Part shown: positions 1 through 6,382 of the stretch, piece after piece
Layout of the letters: each line of letters starts with the position of its first letter
How positions within the stretch are numbered: the stretch's first letter is position 1
Source: Rheinheimera sp.
Lineage (GTDB): Bacteria > Pseudomonadota > Gammaproteobacteria > Enterobacterales > Alteromonadaceae
Length of the DNA: 10,000 nt
NCBI RefSeq assembly: GCF_020217005.1
Contig: NZ_JAIWOI010000174.1
Location: forward strand, 1 to 10,000
Reading direction: 5' to 3'
Notes under the pieces: model-generated
Told to the model about the DNA's origin: nothing
Database searches by the model: none
The model's input: the letters and a program-made list of their open reading frames with translations, nothing else
Made by a program: the position numbers and the translations under genes

Positions 1-152
1 TGCATCGTTCTACCATAGTCAACTTACATCATGTGCATAAAGTGCAACCACATAACAATGACTATCAATTGTTACTGTCTAATGGCCAGAGCGTAGCGGC
101 TTCCAGGCGGTTTAAAGCCGATTGGTCAGAACAGTTACTCCCCGCCAGATAA
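1..152 (+). CDS. LytTR-domain response regulator, C-terminal end only (partial)
   Basis: Only the last 49 residues and the TAA stop (150-152) are in the window; the gene starts to the left. The frame beginning at base 3 reads HRSTIVNLHHVHKV, then a DYQLLLSNGQ segment, then ASRRF. This is the usual end of a LytTR DNA-binding domain: an 'H(R)S.IVNL..V' strand, a 'G.Y.L.L.NG' strand and an 'SRR(Y/F)' turn. LytTR domains normally sit behind a CheY-like receiver domain and are phosphorylated by a LytS-type histidine kinase, but neither part is visible here. Proteins of this class bind pairs of direct repeats about 21 bp apart, and such a pair lies roughly 100 bp downstream, ahead of the next gene. 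The frame is open from base 3 to the stop, and a terminator follows. The family call is from motif recognition. The exact regulator cannot be named. Confidence 0.8.
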   Translation, partial: HRSTIVNLHHVHKVQPHNNDYQLLLSNGQSVAASRRFKADWSEQLLPAR

Positions 153-153
153 T

Positions 154-171
154 TAAGTTTGCACAAACTTA
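154..171. repeat. 18-bp inverted repeat right after the LytTR stop
   Basis: TAAGTTTG (154-161) and its exact complement CAAACTTA (164-171) are separated by only CA. The loop is too small for a good RNA hairpin, so a protein-binding palindrome or part of the 3' end structure is more likely. It begins two bases after the stop codon and is directly followed by the terminator stem. Confidence 0.45.
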
Positions 172-172
172 T

Positions 173-206
173 AGCCCGGCAGATAGCTATATTTGCCTGG
201 CTTTTT
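173..206 (+). terminator. Rho-independent terminator of the LytTR gene
   Basis: AGCCCGGCA (173-181) pairs with TGCCTGGCT (194-202) with a single internal C/T mismatch, around a 12-nt loop, and is followed by a short T-run (TTTT, 203-206). It lies 20 nt after the LytTR stop codon and separates that gene from the DUF3718 gene. Confidence 0.7.
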
Positions 207-247
207 AGTTTCAACCTGAAGCAAAAAAACGACAAAAAGCGCGGTTC

Positions 248-279
248 CCTCTGGTCACTTCTGCAATTCCTCTGGTCAC
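248..279 (+). promoter_or_regulatory. Tandem 11-bp direct repeat, candidate LytTR response-regulator binding site
   Basis: CCTCTGGTCAC occurs exactly at 248-258 and again at 269-279, a 10-bp gap and a 21-bp start-to-start distance, which is two helical turns. Known LytTR regulators such as E. coli YpdB and BtsR bind two direct half-sites of about this length and spacing. The gene to the left encodes a LytTR regulator and the gene to the right (359) would be the target. The regulatory role is inferred. The second copy can also pair with CAGAGG at 284-289, so an RNA-level role is possible. Confidence 0.5.
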
Positions 280-297
280 AGAGCAGAGGAAAACCTT

Positions 298-339
298 GAG
301 GTCTGGTAGCAGACTTCAGCTATGGCACTTGCCATAGTT
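298..339 (+). promoter_or_regulatory. Two adjacent hairpins in the leader of the DUF3718 gene
   Basis: GAGGTCT (298-304) pairs with AGACTTC (311-317) with one G-U pair. Immediately next, CTATGGC (320-326) pairs perfectly with GCCATAG (331-337) around the loop ACTT. The second hairpin ends eight bases before the GAGG ribosome-binding site (346-349). There is no T-run, so these are not ordinary terminators; they could stabilise the message or bind a regulator. If transcription starts inside this block, they would instead be DNA-level palindromes. Confidence 0.4.
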
Positions 340-358
340 CAACTCAGAGGACAACACC

Positions 359-676
359 ATGAAAACTGCCTTTCTTTTCGCTGCAGCAGTACTGTCAGTA
401 TCAGCCACAGCCATGGCTGATACTTATATCCCACCTCAGGTCCAAGATGTTCTGGTAGAAGTCTGCAGTAATACTCAGACTGACGACAGACTGTCATTGC
501 GTAAGACCTTGCATCAGAACCGCTTATCAAAAAAAGCGGCTGTGACCAAAGTAGTCTGCAATGGTCAGGCCTTAATGGATTTCGCCCGCAGTTCGAACGC
601 GAACAAAGTAGTAGCTATGCTAAGTCCTTATGAACAGCGCGCCAAAGTCTCAATTTCCGATCTAGTGGCGCCTTAA
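359..676 (+). CDS. DUF3718 family small exported protein
   Basis: A 105-residue protein of unknown function. Residues 1-20 form a typical Sec signal peptide: Lys2, a hydrophobic core of FLFAAAVLSVSA, and AMA before a predicted cut at Asp21. The mature protein of about 85 residues should be periplasmic or secreted. It matches the DUF3718 pattern as I remember it: LVEVC at 32-36, DDRL.LRK.L..NR at 42-55, VCNGQ at 66-70, then FARSSNANK. Cys36 and Cys67 are the only cysteines and could form a disulfide. The ATG at 359 is preceded by GAGG at 346-349, nine bases upstream, and the signal peptide starts there. The gene is alone on its strand, follows a LytTR regulator gene after a terminator, and has its own upstream region with tandem repeats and hairpins. 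It converges with the chemotaxis gene, the stops being 10 bp apart. The gene call is secure, the family likely, the function unknown. Confidence 0.85.
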   Translation: MKTAFLFAAAVLSVSATAMADTYIPPQVQDVLVEVCSNTQTDDRLSLRKTLHQNRLSKKAAVTKVVCNGQALMDFARSSNANKVVAMLSPYEQRAKVSISDLVAP

Positions 677-686
677 TCTGTTGACG

Positions 687-2300
687 TTAGCCCTGACTTT
701 TGATTTTAAACAATGACACTGTTGTACTTAAATGGCCGGCCAGTTCAGTCATAGACTGAGCGGCCTGCCCAATCTGTTGATTGCCCGCTAAAACCTGTTC
801 GCCTAACAGTCTGAAATTCTGCACTTGCTGCCTTAATTCCGCCACATCCTGCTGAGCATCACTGGCAATACTGGCTGACTGCTGGCTGACATCTGCCAGT
901 TGTAATATCACAGCACGGCTTTTCTGCAAGGTGTCGACCAAAGCGGAAGACAACTGAACAGACTGAGCAGCCTGCTGCTGATTGGATCCCATAGTGGTGA
1001 CAGCGGATTGGATCGATTGCACTATGGTCTCCAGCATACGGTTAATTTCAACTGTCGACTGGTGGGTGCGGATCGCCAGAGTCCGCACCTCGTCAGCCAC
1101 TACTGCAAAACCCCGCCCAGAATCTCCGGCCCTGGCTGCTTCTATCGCCGCATTTAATGCCAGTAAATTGGTTTGAGCAGCAATATCGGCAATAGTTTTA
1201 ACTACGGTTGAGACCTGATCACCAGCGACCCGCAATGTCAGTAACATAGATGCCGTAGTTTCAATATCAGTGGCCAGCCGGAGTATGCTGTCGCTACTTT
1301 GTTTTACCTCTTGCTGAGCCACAACCAATTGCTGTGCCCCTTGCTGAGCGTGCTCTGCAGCAGAAGCTGAGCAGGCTACGCTTTGTTGCATTTGCAACTC
1401 AAGTTGCTGCATCAGATCAACTAAACGTCCTATATCATTCTGCAGGTGCTGCACTGTATCAGCGGACACTTCTGTGCTGCTGCTCAGGTTTGCAACTGCT
1501 TTGCCGATTTGACCTATAGCGCCCTGAACTTCCCTCATGCCGGCGCTGAATACCTGCAACAAGCCTGTTAAGCTGACAGACATCATGCCGAGCTCACCTT
1601 GTTGCTGTTGGTCAAACTGCACCGTCAGATCCCTTTGTTGTGCCAGATAGGTGATTTGGCTGGACAGGCGTTGAATTGGTGTCGCAATTTGCCGCTGCGC
1701 TAATACAAAAGCACCAACAGCAACCAGAACCAATACTGAAATTAAACTGATAATAACGACAAAACTCAGGGACAACTGCTGCGCTATCGCCATAGAACCG
1801 GTATTCGCATCGGCAGCAACAGCAGCACGCAATTCCCCCAATCGTTTAGCCAAAACGGCGGAACTCTGAGTTAAAACAGCTAATCGCTCTCTGGCCAGAT
1901 CCCAATCCACAGAAGATGCTGCCATCACAGTGCTTAACTCATCCAGTGCAGCATGGAATAGCTGCAGCTCAGTCTTCACAGATAACTTGAGCTGCCGCTG
2001 TAACTCCTGGTCTGCTTGCTGCAGTTTCTGCTCCAGTTGCTGTTGCTTAGTCTTAAAGTTGTCACTGTCTAAGGTAGTACCATACAAAGAGTAACCAGCC
2101 AGTTCCAGCTCTTTACTGTTGGATAACAACAGGTCCAACTGAGCCAGAGCTGGTAACGTAATGCCGGTAAAACTGTCGACCCGCAAACGGATTTGCTGGT
2201 TATTATTTAAAAGCACAATGGCAGAAATTATCGCCACTATTAGCACTGCAGCGTAACCTGCAATGATTTTACTGCGGATTGAGTGAAACATTTGGGCCAT
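687..2300 (-). CDS. Methyl-accepting chemotaxis protein
   Basis: A 537-residue membrane chemoreceptor that would signal through CheW and CheA to the flagellar motor. In order: membrane helix 1 at about 12-31; a periplasmic helical region at about 32-177, of four-helix-bundle size and rich in Gln and Leu; membrane helix 2 at about 178-201; a HAMP linker at about 202-254, beginning [11 protein letters not shown]; then a long cytoplasmic coiled coil. The hairpin tip is intact, with [19 protein letters not shown] at 374-392 followed by [15 protein letters not shown]. No C-terminal CheR-binding pentapeptide of the NWETF kind is present; the protein ends FKIKSQG. The ligand cannot be told from the sequence. 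The start at 2300 has a GGAG motif six bases upstream (CTCC on the + strand, 2307-2310), which supports it over the Met at residue 4. A FliA-like promoter lies about 85 bases upstream. The gene is monocistronic and converges with the DUF3718 gene. Confidence 0.95.
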   Translation of the reverse strand: MAQMFHSIRSKIIAGYAAVLIVAIISAIVLLNNNQQIRLRVDSFTGITLPALAQLDLLLSNSKELELAGYSLYGTTLDSDNFKTKQQQLEQKLQQADQELQRQLKLSVKTELQLFHAALDELSTVMAASSVDWDLARERLAVLTQSSAVLAKRLGELRAAVAADANTGSMAIAQQLSLSFVVIISLISVLVLVAVGAFVLAQRQIATPIQRLSSQITYLAQQRDLTVQFDQQQQGELGMMSVSLTGLLQVFSAGMREVQGAIGQIGKAVANLSSSTEVSADTVQHLQNDIGRLVDLMQQLELQMQQSVACSASAAEHAQQGAQQLVVAQQEVKQSSDSILRLATDIETTASMLLTLRVAGDQVSTVVKTIADIAAQTNLLALNAAIEAARAGDSGRGFAVVADEVRTLAIRTHQSTVEINRMLETIVQSIQSAVTTMGSNQQQAAQSVQLSSALVDTLQKSRAVILQLADVSQQSASIASDAQQDVAELRQQVQNFRLLGEQVLAGNQQIGQAAQSMTELAGHLSTTVSLFKIKSQG

Positions 2301-2383
2301 AGGCTACTCCGGTGGGCATCTACAAAGACATAAGTGCAGTTTAAGCTGCTCAATTCAACCAAGACCGACCCAGAGCCAATAAA

Positions 2384-2410
2384 CTTTCGGCTTAGTGACT
2401 AAGTTTTTCA
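2384..2410 (-). promoter_or_regulatory. Candidate FliA (sigma-28) promoter for the chemoreceptor gene
   Basis: Read on the - strand: TGAA (2410-2407), 15 bases, then GCCGAAAG (2391-2384). The sigma-28 consensus is TAAA-N15-GCCGATAA, so this matches 3 of 4 and 6 of 8 positions with exact spacing. Chemoreceptor genes are commonly in the FliA regulon. Transcription would start near 2377, giving a leader of about 77 nt. The palindrome CTTAGTGACTAAG (2391-2403) lies between the two elements and touches the -10. Confidence 0.45.
2391..2403. repeat. 13-bp palindrome inside the chemoreceptor promoter
   Basis: CTTAGT-G-ACTAAG is a perfect 6-1-6 inverted repeat. The right arm starts the first of two direct copies of CTAAGTTT (2399-2406 and 2414-2421), 15 bp apart. 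TAAGTTTG, part of the second copy (2415-2422), is also the arm of the palindrome at 154-171. This could be an operator overlapping the promoter, but the arms are short and chance is not excluded. Confidence 0.3.
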
Positions 2411-2720
2411 AACCTAAGTTTGTGGCCAATAGGTCACCTCCTTGTCATAGCTGATCCTTTATACTTTAGCCTATAAAAGAACAAAGATTGGACAAAAAAA
2501 CAGCCTTACTCTCCGCCAAGCCCTTGTATCTAAAAAAGATAAATTAAATCCAATTATTTATTCAGTTTTGTTTAAATCTGGTCGCTTTATTATTGAGTTG
2601 TAACGGGTTTACTAAATCTCATCGTTTGAAAATGAGACTGCAGCGAGTACACATCTTTACAACGTAGTCAGGGTCACAACAGTACATTAGCGTTTTCAAC
2701 CACCTATGCGATCAATCTCA
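2411..2720. other. AT-rich intergenic region between divergent genes, no gene seen
   Basis: Together with 2301-2410 this is about 430 bases without a convincing gene. It separates the chemoreceptor (-) from the discoidin/di-haem gene (+). Bases 2460-2620 are clearly AT-rich, with A-tracts at 2494-2500 and 2532-2537, as is common upstream of promoters. TATTAT at 2588-2593 resembles a -10 element, but I see no good -35 at the right distance. TCTCAT (2617-2622) and ATGAGA (2632-2637) form a weak inverted repeat. No clear + strand promoter can be called. Confidence 0.5.
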
Positions 2721-2726
2721 AAGGAG
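2721..2726 (+). promoter_or_regulatory. Ribosome-binding site that sets the start at 2733
   Basis: AAGGAG is a near-perfect Shine-Dalgarno sequence, six bases before the ATG at 2733. It lies inside the longer reading frame that could begin at the ATG at 2706, so that upstream start is unlikely. The ATG at 2727 directly abuts the motif and is too close. Confidence 0.75.
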
Positions 2727-2732
2727 ATGATA

Positions 2733-3863
2733 ATGAATCCGGTTTCCTCCCACAGAACACGATCTGGTTTTGGCGCCAGATTGGCGGGCATCAGTAAACT
2801 ACTGAGCCCGGTCTTGTTGTTAGTACTGGGTAACACTGCGAGTGCAGACCCGGTGAATTTAGCTTTAAATAAAAAAGTGACGGCAAGCACTGAACTACGT
2901 CGGGCCAAAATGGCTGTAGATGGTGATCCGGGCAGTCGCTGGGAATCAGCCCACAAAGTAGCTCCGAGTTGGCTGGCAGTAGACTTAGGTAGTGTCAGTC
3001 AAATCAGTCAGGTCAAGATTGACTGGGAAGACGCCAACGCAGAAATATATGAAATTCAGGGCTCAGACGACAACAGTAACTGGACCACTTTGTCAGTCCA
3101 GACTGGCGGTAAAAAAGGCAACAGAACTGATACTGTGGATCTGAACGCCCAGTACCGTTATTTGCGTGTCTTCGCCACTAAACACAGTGAGCATAATGGT
3201 TATGGTTTTTCCATTTGGGAATTAAAGGTTTTAGGCACAGCAGGTGACGGCGCACCAGTCTCTCCTGATGCTCCGCCAGCTGGCAGCAGCAATATAGCCA
3301 AAGGCAAAACCACCTACGCCAGTAGTCATTTACAATCCTCAGCAAAAGCAGTAGATGGCAATACCGATAGCCGCTGGGAGTCCAACCACCGCGAATCCCC
3401 TTCATGGATGTCAGTAGATTTAGGCTCGGTCAGTGCCGTGCAACAAGTCGCTATTCATTGGGAAGCGGCCAATGCAGCCAGCTATGAAGTACAGGGCTCA
3501 TTGGATAACAGTAACTGGACCACCTTAGTAACGCCTTATATAGATGAGTTTGGTAACAGAATAGACAGATGGGATCTGTCTGGTGACTACCGTTATATCC
3601 GCATCAACGCTTTAACACCAAGCTCAGGAAACGCCTGGGGTTATTCAATTCGCGAGCTTGAAGTTTTTGGTCAAACCGGTGAAGCGCCTCCGACAAATCC
3701 TACGGAACCAACAGAGCCAACTGACCCTACAGATCCTACAGACCCAACGGATCCGACTGAGCCTACGGATCCAACAGAACCTTCAGAGCCAGCTCCGGAA
3801 CCTGTACCACTGCCTGAAGGTGCCTTACCTCTGTTCCCTGAAAACACTAAAGTAGTTGAGTAA
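2733..3863 (+). CDS. N-terminal fragment: exported protein with two discoidin (F5/8 type C) domains
   Basis: As it stands this frame encodes 376 residues. Residues 1-38 form a signal peptide with a long n-region (HRTR, ARL), a hydrophobic core SPVLLLVLG and an ASA cleavage site before Asp39. Two discoidin-like beta-sandwich domains follow at about 41-168 and 186-313. They repeat the same landmarks: NLALNKKVTAS versus NIAKGKTTYAS, AVDG....SRWES in both, SWLAVDLGSVS versus SWMSVDLGSVS, DNSNWTTL in both, and a YRY(L/I)R strand. They therefore arose by internal duplication. Such domains usually bind sugars or cell-surface polymers (compare CBM32). A proline/threonine/acid linker (320-352) and a short PEPVPLPEG tail end the fragment at the TAA. 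On its own it could be secreted as a binding protein with no catalytic part. The start is fixed by AAGGAG at 2721-2726. Confidence 0.8.
   Translation: MNPVSSHRTRSGFGARLAGISKLLSPVLLLVLGNTASADPVNLALNKKVTASTELRRAKMAVDGDPGSRWESAHKVAPSWLAVDLGSVSQISQVKIDWEDANAEIYEIQGSDDNSNWTTLSVQTGGKKGNRTDTVDLNAQYRYLRVFATKHSEHNGYGFSIWELKVLGTAGDGAPVSPDAPPAGSSNIAKGKTTYASSHLQSSAKAVDGNTDSRWESNHRESPSWMSVDLGSVSAVQQVAIHWEAANAASYEVQGSLDNSNWTTLVTPYIDEFGNRIDRWDLSGDYRYIRINALTPSSGNAWGYSIRELEVFGQTGEAPPTNPTEPTEPTDPTDPTDPTDPTEPTDPTEPSEPAPEPVPLPEGALPLFPENTKVVE
3690..3788 (+). repeat. Eleven 9-bp units coding a Pro-Thr-Asp/Glu linker
   Basis: Eleven consecutive three-residue units: PTN, PTE, PTE, PTD four times, PTE, PTD, PTE, PSE. 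Codons differ freely between units (CCT/CCA/CCG, ACA/ACG/ACT, GAT/GAC), so the repeat is kept at the protein level and is not a fresh slippage product. It is a flexible, acidic, protease-resistant kind of linker between binding and catalytic domains, as seen in many secreted enzymes. Confidence 0.85.
3861..3863 (+). other. In-frame TAA that splits the discoidin/di-haem gene
   Basis: The codon follows GTT GAG and precedes ATT CAG TAC AAA. One base change from CAA, AAA or GAA would create it. No stem-loop or other recoding signal is obvious next to it, and TAA is normally a strong stop. Confidence 0.8.
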
Positions 3864-3893
3864 ATTCAGTACAAAGAAGCAGATGGTACTTTA

Positions 3894-5816
3894 GTGACCT
3901 TGATGGGAGCACGCCCAACAGAACGTCATGCCCGCGAACGGGGTGAAGCCTGGGATGCGCCGGATCAGGGACCTGGTCGTTACCTGACCTTCCCACCTTT
4001 CTATTTCCAGAACCGTACTTTTGGTCTGGAAATACGCGACACTATCCCGGCTGGTGGCAATACCATCGAAGTCTGGTTGCATGTCAATGAAGGCAGCTTC
4101 CGTGGAACTACCTTTAGCTTGTTCCGTAACATCGAAAACCCAAATGTAAGGGATTTTGGCTGGTCGTTGAACTATGGCTTTAATAACCCGAATGAAGGGG
4201 GCCAGCCTTTATGCCATTCCGGTAAACGTGAATGCATGATGAGCTTTAACTCTAACTGGCGCACAAGCCCTCATAGTCCGCTGAAAATTGGTGACAAAAT
4301 TGAACTGGCACCGGCTCCACGTTTATTAACACCAGTGATAGATGGTGGTGGTGAGCGTTATTACTCCTTTGAACAGCTGTATATTGTTGGTGTAGGCATG
4401 CGTCCCTGGTACGGTGTAGCACCGAACCTTGACTCTGAACCTCTGCCAAATCATACCCTGCTTGGTGGTGAAACCAGTGTATCGTACAACTACTCGGAAG
4501 AACCTTTCCGTATGTTCCAGCAGATGGCGAATAACATAGGGATAGGCAATACCTTAAGATTCTCTAAAGGCCGTCGTTTATTCCATACTTCTTTTGCCTC
4601 AGGTATTCACTCAGAGTCCCCAACGCAAAATCCGGTCTTTGCTGAACACCAAAATCAGTTAGGCCCTCGTTATAACAATGAGCGTTGTATAGGTTGTCAC
4701 CAGAACAATGGTCGCAGTCTGGCGTTAAAATCCGGTGATAAGCTGGACACTTACTCTGTATTTACCGGCATGATGGCGGATGACAAAGTGGTGGCCGATC
4801 CACTGTATGGTTTAACTATTCAGGCCAAAGCCAGGGCAGCCAATGCCGATGACTATTCAGTGACTGTCACTGGTTATCAGACTGAAATTAAAACTCTGGC
4901 CGATGGCACAACAGTCGAACTGCAAAAACCTCTTTACGAGTTCAAAGGCCCGGTACCAGAGTTGTATTCAGTGCGCCAGGCCCCCCAAGTTATAGGTATG
5001 GGGTTACTGGAAGCTATTCCGGAGCAAGCCATTCTGGCGAATGTCGACATCAATGATGTCAATGGCGATGGTGCTAAAGGTGTAGCACATTGGGTAAAAA
5101 ATCCGGAAACCGGGGCTACTCAGTTAGGCCGTTTTGGTTGGAAAGCCACTAAGGTCAGCGCCCGTCATCAGGCGGCTGAAGCTTTAGTTCAGGACTTGGG
5201 CGTGACTTCCCCTGTCTATCCACAACGTTCTTGCCAAAAAGGAGCGGCAGATTGTCAGCAACATTCGGGCACTACTCATATTTCAGAAGGTGAGCTGGAG
5301 CATTTAACCCAGTATCTGGGTTTATTGGGTGTACCGGCTCAACGCAGTTTACGCAGCGGTTATCCTGATGGCATTCGGGTATCACCTGAGCACGACGTCA
5401 ATCCACAACTGATAGCCCAGGGTAAACAGCTGTTTGTGCAAAGCCAGTGTGTAGCTTGTCATACCGCCAGCTTTACCACAGGCAAAACTCACCCTCTGGC
5501 CGAGCTGCGCAATCAGAAAATCCAGCCATACAGCGACTTATTGCTGCACGATATGGGCGCTGGTTTAGCCGACAATCTACCACAGGGCAAAGCCTCAGGT
5601 TCTATGTGGCGTACCGCGCCGTTATGGGGTTTAGGTAGTCTGAAGTATGTGCAGGGTGGCGAAGATAAAGTACGTTATCTGCACGATGGCCGCGCCCGTA
5701 CTTTGGACGAAGTTATTTTATGGCACGGCGGCGAAGCCACTCAAAGCCGCAGCCTGTATGAAAACCTGACCGCAGAGCAACGTACAGCAGTAAAAGCTTT
5801 CTTACAGTCCTTGTAA
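3894..5816 (+). CDS. C-terminal fragment: di-haem c-type cytochrome oxidoreductase (DHOR/COG3488-like)
   Basis: A 640-residue frame if begun at GTG 3894; an ATG is at 3903. Residues 30-180 form a region I do not recognise, with FYFQNRTFGLEIRDTIP, a possible disulfide pair Cys107/Cys114 and many aromatics. From about 188 on, the DHOR signatures appear: a LLGGETSV segment, haem motif CIGCH at 265-269 after the LGPRYNNER stretch, RQAPQVIGMGLLEAIPE at 361-377, GRFGWKA at 412-418, a second haem motif CVACH at 519-523, LLHDMGAGLAD at 550-560, WRTAPLWGLG at 572-581 and YLHDGRARTLDEVILWHGGE at 595-614. The family contains two covalent haems and is described as putative peroxidases or thiol oxidoreductases; RoxA-type rubber oxygenases are distant relatives. 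The substrate is unknown. There is no signal peptide and only a weak AGAAG before the GTG, so independent translation and haem loading look unlikely. It reads as the catalytic half of the interrupted gene. Confidence 0.8.
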   Translation: MTLMGARPTERHARERGEAWDAPDQGPGRYLTFPPFYFQNRTFGLEIRDTIPAGGNTIEVWLHVNEGSFRGTTFSLFRNIENPNVRDFGWSLNYGFNNPNEGGQPLCHSGKRECMMSFNSNWRTSPHSPLKIGDKIELAPAPRLLTPVIDGGGERYYSFEQLYIVGVGMRPWYGVAPNLDSEPLPNHTLLGGETSVSYNYSEEPFRMFQQMANNIGIGNTLRFSKGRRLFHTSFASGIHSESPTQNPVFAEHQNQLGPRYNNERCIGCHQNNGRSLALKSGDKLDTYSVFTGMMADDKVVADPLYGLTIQAKARAANADDYSVTVTGYQTEIKTLADGTTVELQKPLYEFKGPVPELYSVRQAPQVIGMGLLEAIPEQAILANVDINDVNGDGAKGVAHWVKNPETGATQLGRFGWKATKVSARHQAAEALVQDLGVTSPVYPQRSCQKGAADCQQHSGTTHISEGELEHLTQYLGLLGVPAQRSLRSGYPDGIRVSPEHDVNPQLIAQGKQLFVQSQCVACHTASFTTGKTHPLAELRNQKIQPYSDLLLHDMGAGLADNLPQGKASGSMWRTAPLWGLGSLKYVQGGEDKVRYLHDGRARTLDEVILWHGGEATQSRSLYENLTAEQRTAVKAFLQSL

Positions 5817-5832
5817 TAGGTTGAAATCAATG

Positions 5833-5873
5833 AAAAAAGCCGCAGTTCTTTATTAAAAGTAAGCGGCTTTTTT
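5833..5873. terminator. Bidirectional rho-independent terminator
   Basis: AAAAAAGCCGC (5833-5843) pairs exactly with GCGGCTTTTTT (5863-5873), an 11-bp stem with A-tract and T-tract on opposite sides, so it can end transcription both ways. It serves the di-haem gene (stop at 5816) on + and the small membrane protein gene (stop at 5902) on -. Confidence 0.85.
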
Positions 5874-5901
5874 ATTGGCTGGACAAGCGATAAAAAGTGG
5901 T

Positions 5902-6141
5902 TCAGAGCCGGTCGATTTTTTTAGCGTAATGCCAGGCAATGGCAATCAGAAACAGGCCCCCCAAGATCAGCGAGAAAAAAGCCGGAGACTGCAACAGGCC
6001 AAGTTCAGTCTTCAAGCTTGCGGCTAAAGCGACACCCAAAGCGGTTCCAAACAAAATCCCTATCAGAGTCAAAGCAACAACAACAAACTTTAATGTGCTT
6101 TTTAAGTCGTTACGTTTGGCGTTTTGTACTGAACTCATCAT
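5902..6141 (-). CDS. Small two-helix inner-membrane protein, function unknown
   Basis: A 79-residue protein I do not recognise. A polar N-terminus of about 17 residues with several basic residues is followed by membrane helix 1 (about 18-41, FVVVALTLIGILFGTALGVA), a short loop, helix 2 (about 54-71, AFFSLILGGLFLIAIAW) and a basic end, KKIDRL. The charges suggest both ends are cytoplasmic. A ribosome-binding site GGGAG lies seven bases before the first of two adjacent ATGs (6141 and 6138); either could be used. It is a single gene between the bidirectional terminator and the aceA terminator, so it has its own promoter, which I cannot place with confidence (a TATATA lies on the - strand about 90 bases upstream). 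No enzymatic motif is visible. The opposite-strand frame over the same bases has no ribosome-binding site and is not a gene. Confidence 0.7.
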   Translation of the reverse strand: MMSSVQNAKRNDLKSTLKFVVVALTLIGILFGTALGVALAASLKTELGLLQSPAFFSLILGGLFLIAIAWHYAKKIDRL

Positions 6142-6260
6142 TAGAAATCTCCCTTAATCTTTAAAAATGCTGACAGCCTCTCCGGCTTCTGTATATAAAA
6201 CTGCCAGAATAAAAAAATGAGATCAAGGCGTTGCGATAAAACTCCCAGCTGACACTCTGT

Positions 6261-6285
6261 AAAAAAAGGCAGCCTTACGGCTGCC
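6261..6285 (-). terminator. Rho-independent terminator of aceA
   Basis: On the - strand GGCAGCC-GTAA-GGCTGCC is a perfect 7-bp stem with a 4-nt loop, followed by seven T (A-tract 6261-6267 on +). It lies about 100 bases beyond the aceA stop and prevents readthrough into the small membrane protein gene. No gene is seen between it and aceA. Confidence 0.85.
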
Positions 6286-6382
6286 AATGTCAGTCTAAAC
6301 CGACCACGTAAATCAACAATTACGAAGGGAATATACCCAAAGCCCTGTCAATACTTCAGGTATAGTCGGCCATGCGCCAGGG

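Larger units (their letters stand above)
2733..5816 (+). pseudogene. Discoidin/di-haem oxidoreductase gene interrupted by one in-frame TAA
   Basis: The reading frames 2733-3863 and 3894-5816 are in the same phase. Only the TAA at 3861-3863 and no frameshift separates them. The ten codons between the stop and the first possible restart read IQYKEADGTL and continue smoothly into the second part, so they look like former coding sequence. Read through, the product would have 1,027 codons: signal peptide at about 1-38, discoidin domains at about 41-168 and 186-313, a PT(D/E) linker at about 320-352, and a di-haem module with CxxCH motifs at about 652-656 and 906-910. A c-type cytochrome must be exported to receive haem, and the only signal peptide is in the first half. 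The simplest reading is a single-base nonsense mutation, for example CAA to TAA. Readthrough or a sequence error are the alternatives. The rest of the frame has no other defect, which suggests a recent event. Confidence 0.65.

Noticed and set aside
746..760. TCAGTC-ATA-GACTGA hairpin as a terminator for the DUF3718 gene
   Set aside because: It lies within the chemoreceptor coding sequence, has only six pairs and no T-run.
1300..2100. Long + strand open frames within the chemoreceptor gene
   Set aside because: They are antisense to a complete, motif-rich chemoreceptor and have no start signals.
2706..2732. Start of the discoidin gene at the ATG at 2706
   Set aside because: The strong AAGGAG at 2721-2726 would then lie inside the gene, and the ATG at 2733 has ideal spacing and directly begins the signal peptide.
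3690..3788. 9-bp repeats as a phase-variable microsatellite that caused the break
   Set aside because: Units are degenerate at the DNA level and a multiple of three, so slippage would not shift the frame; the break is a point stop 70 bp further on.
5939..6157. Opposite-strand frame over the small membrane protein
   Set aside because: No ribosome-binding site and no recognisable features; the - strand frame has a good site and two clear membrane helices.
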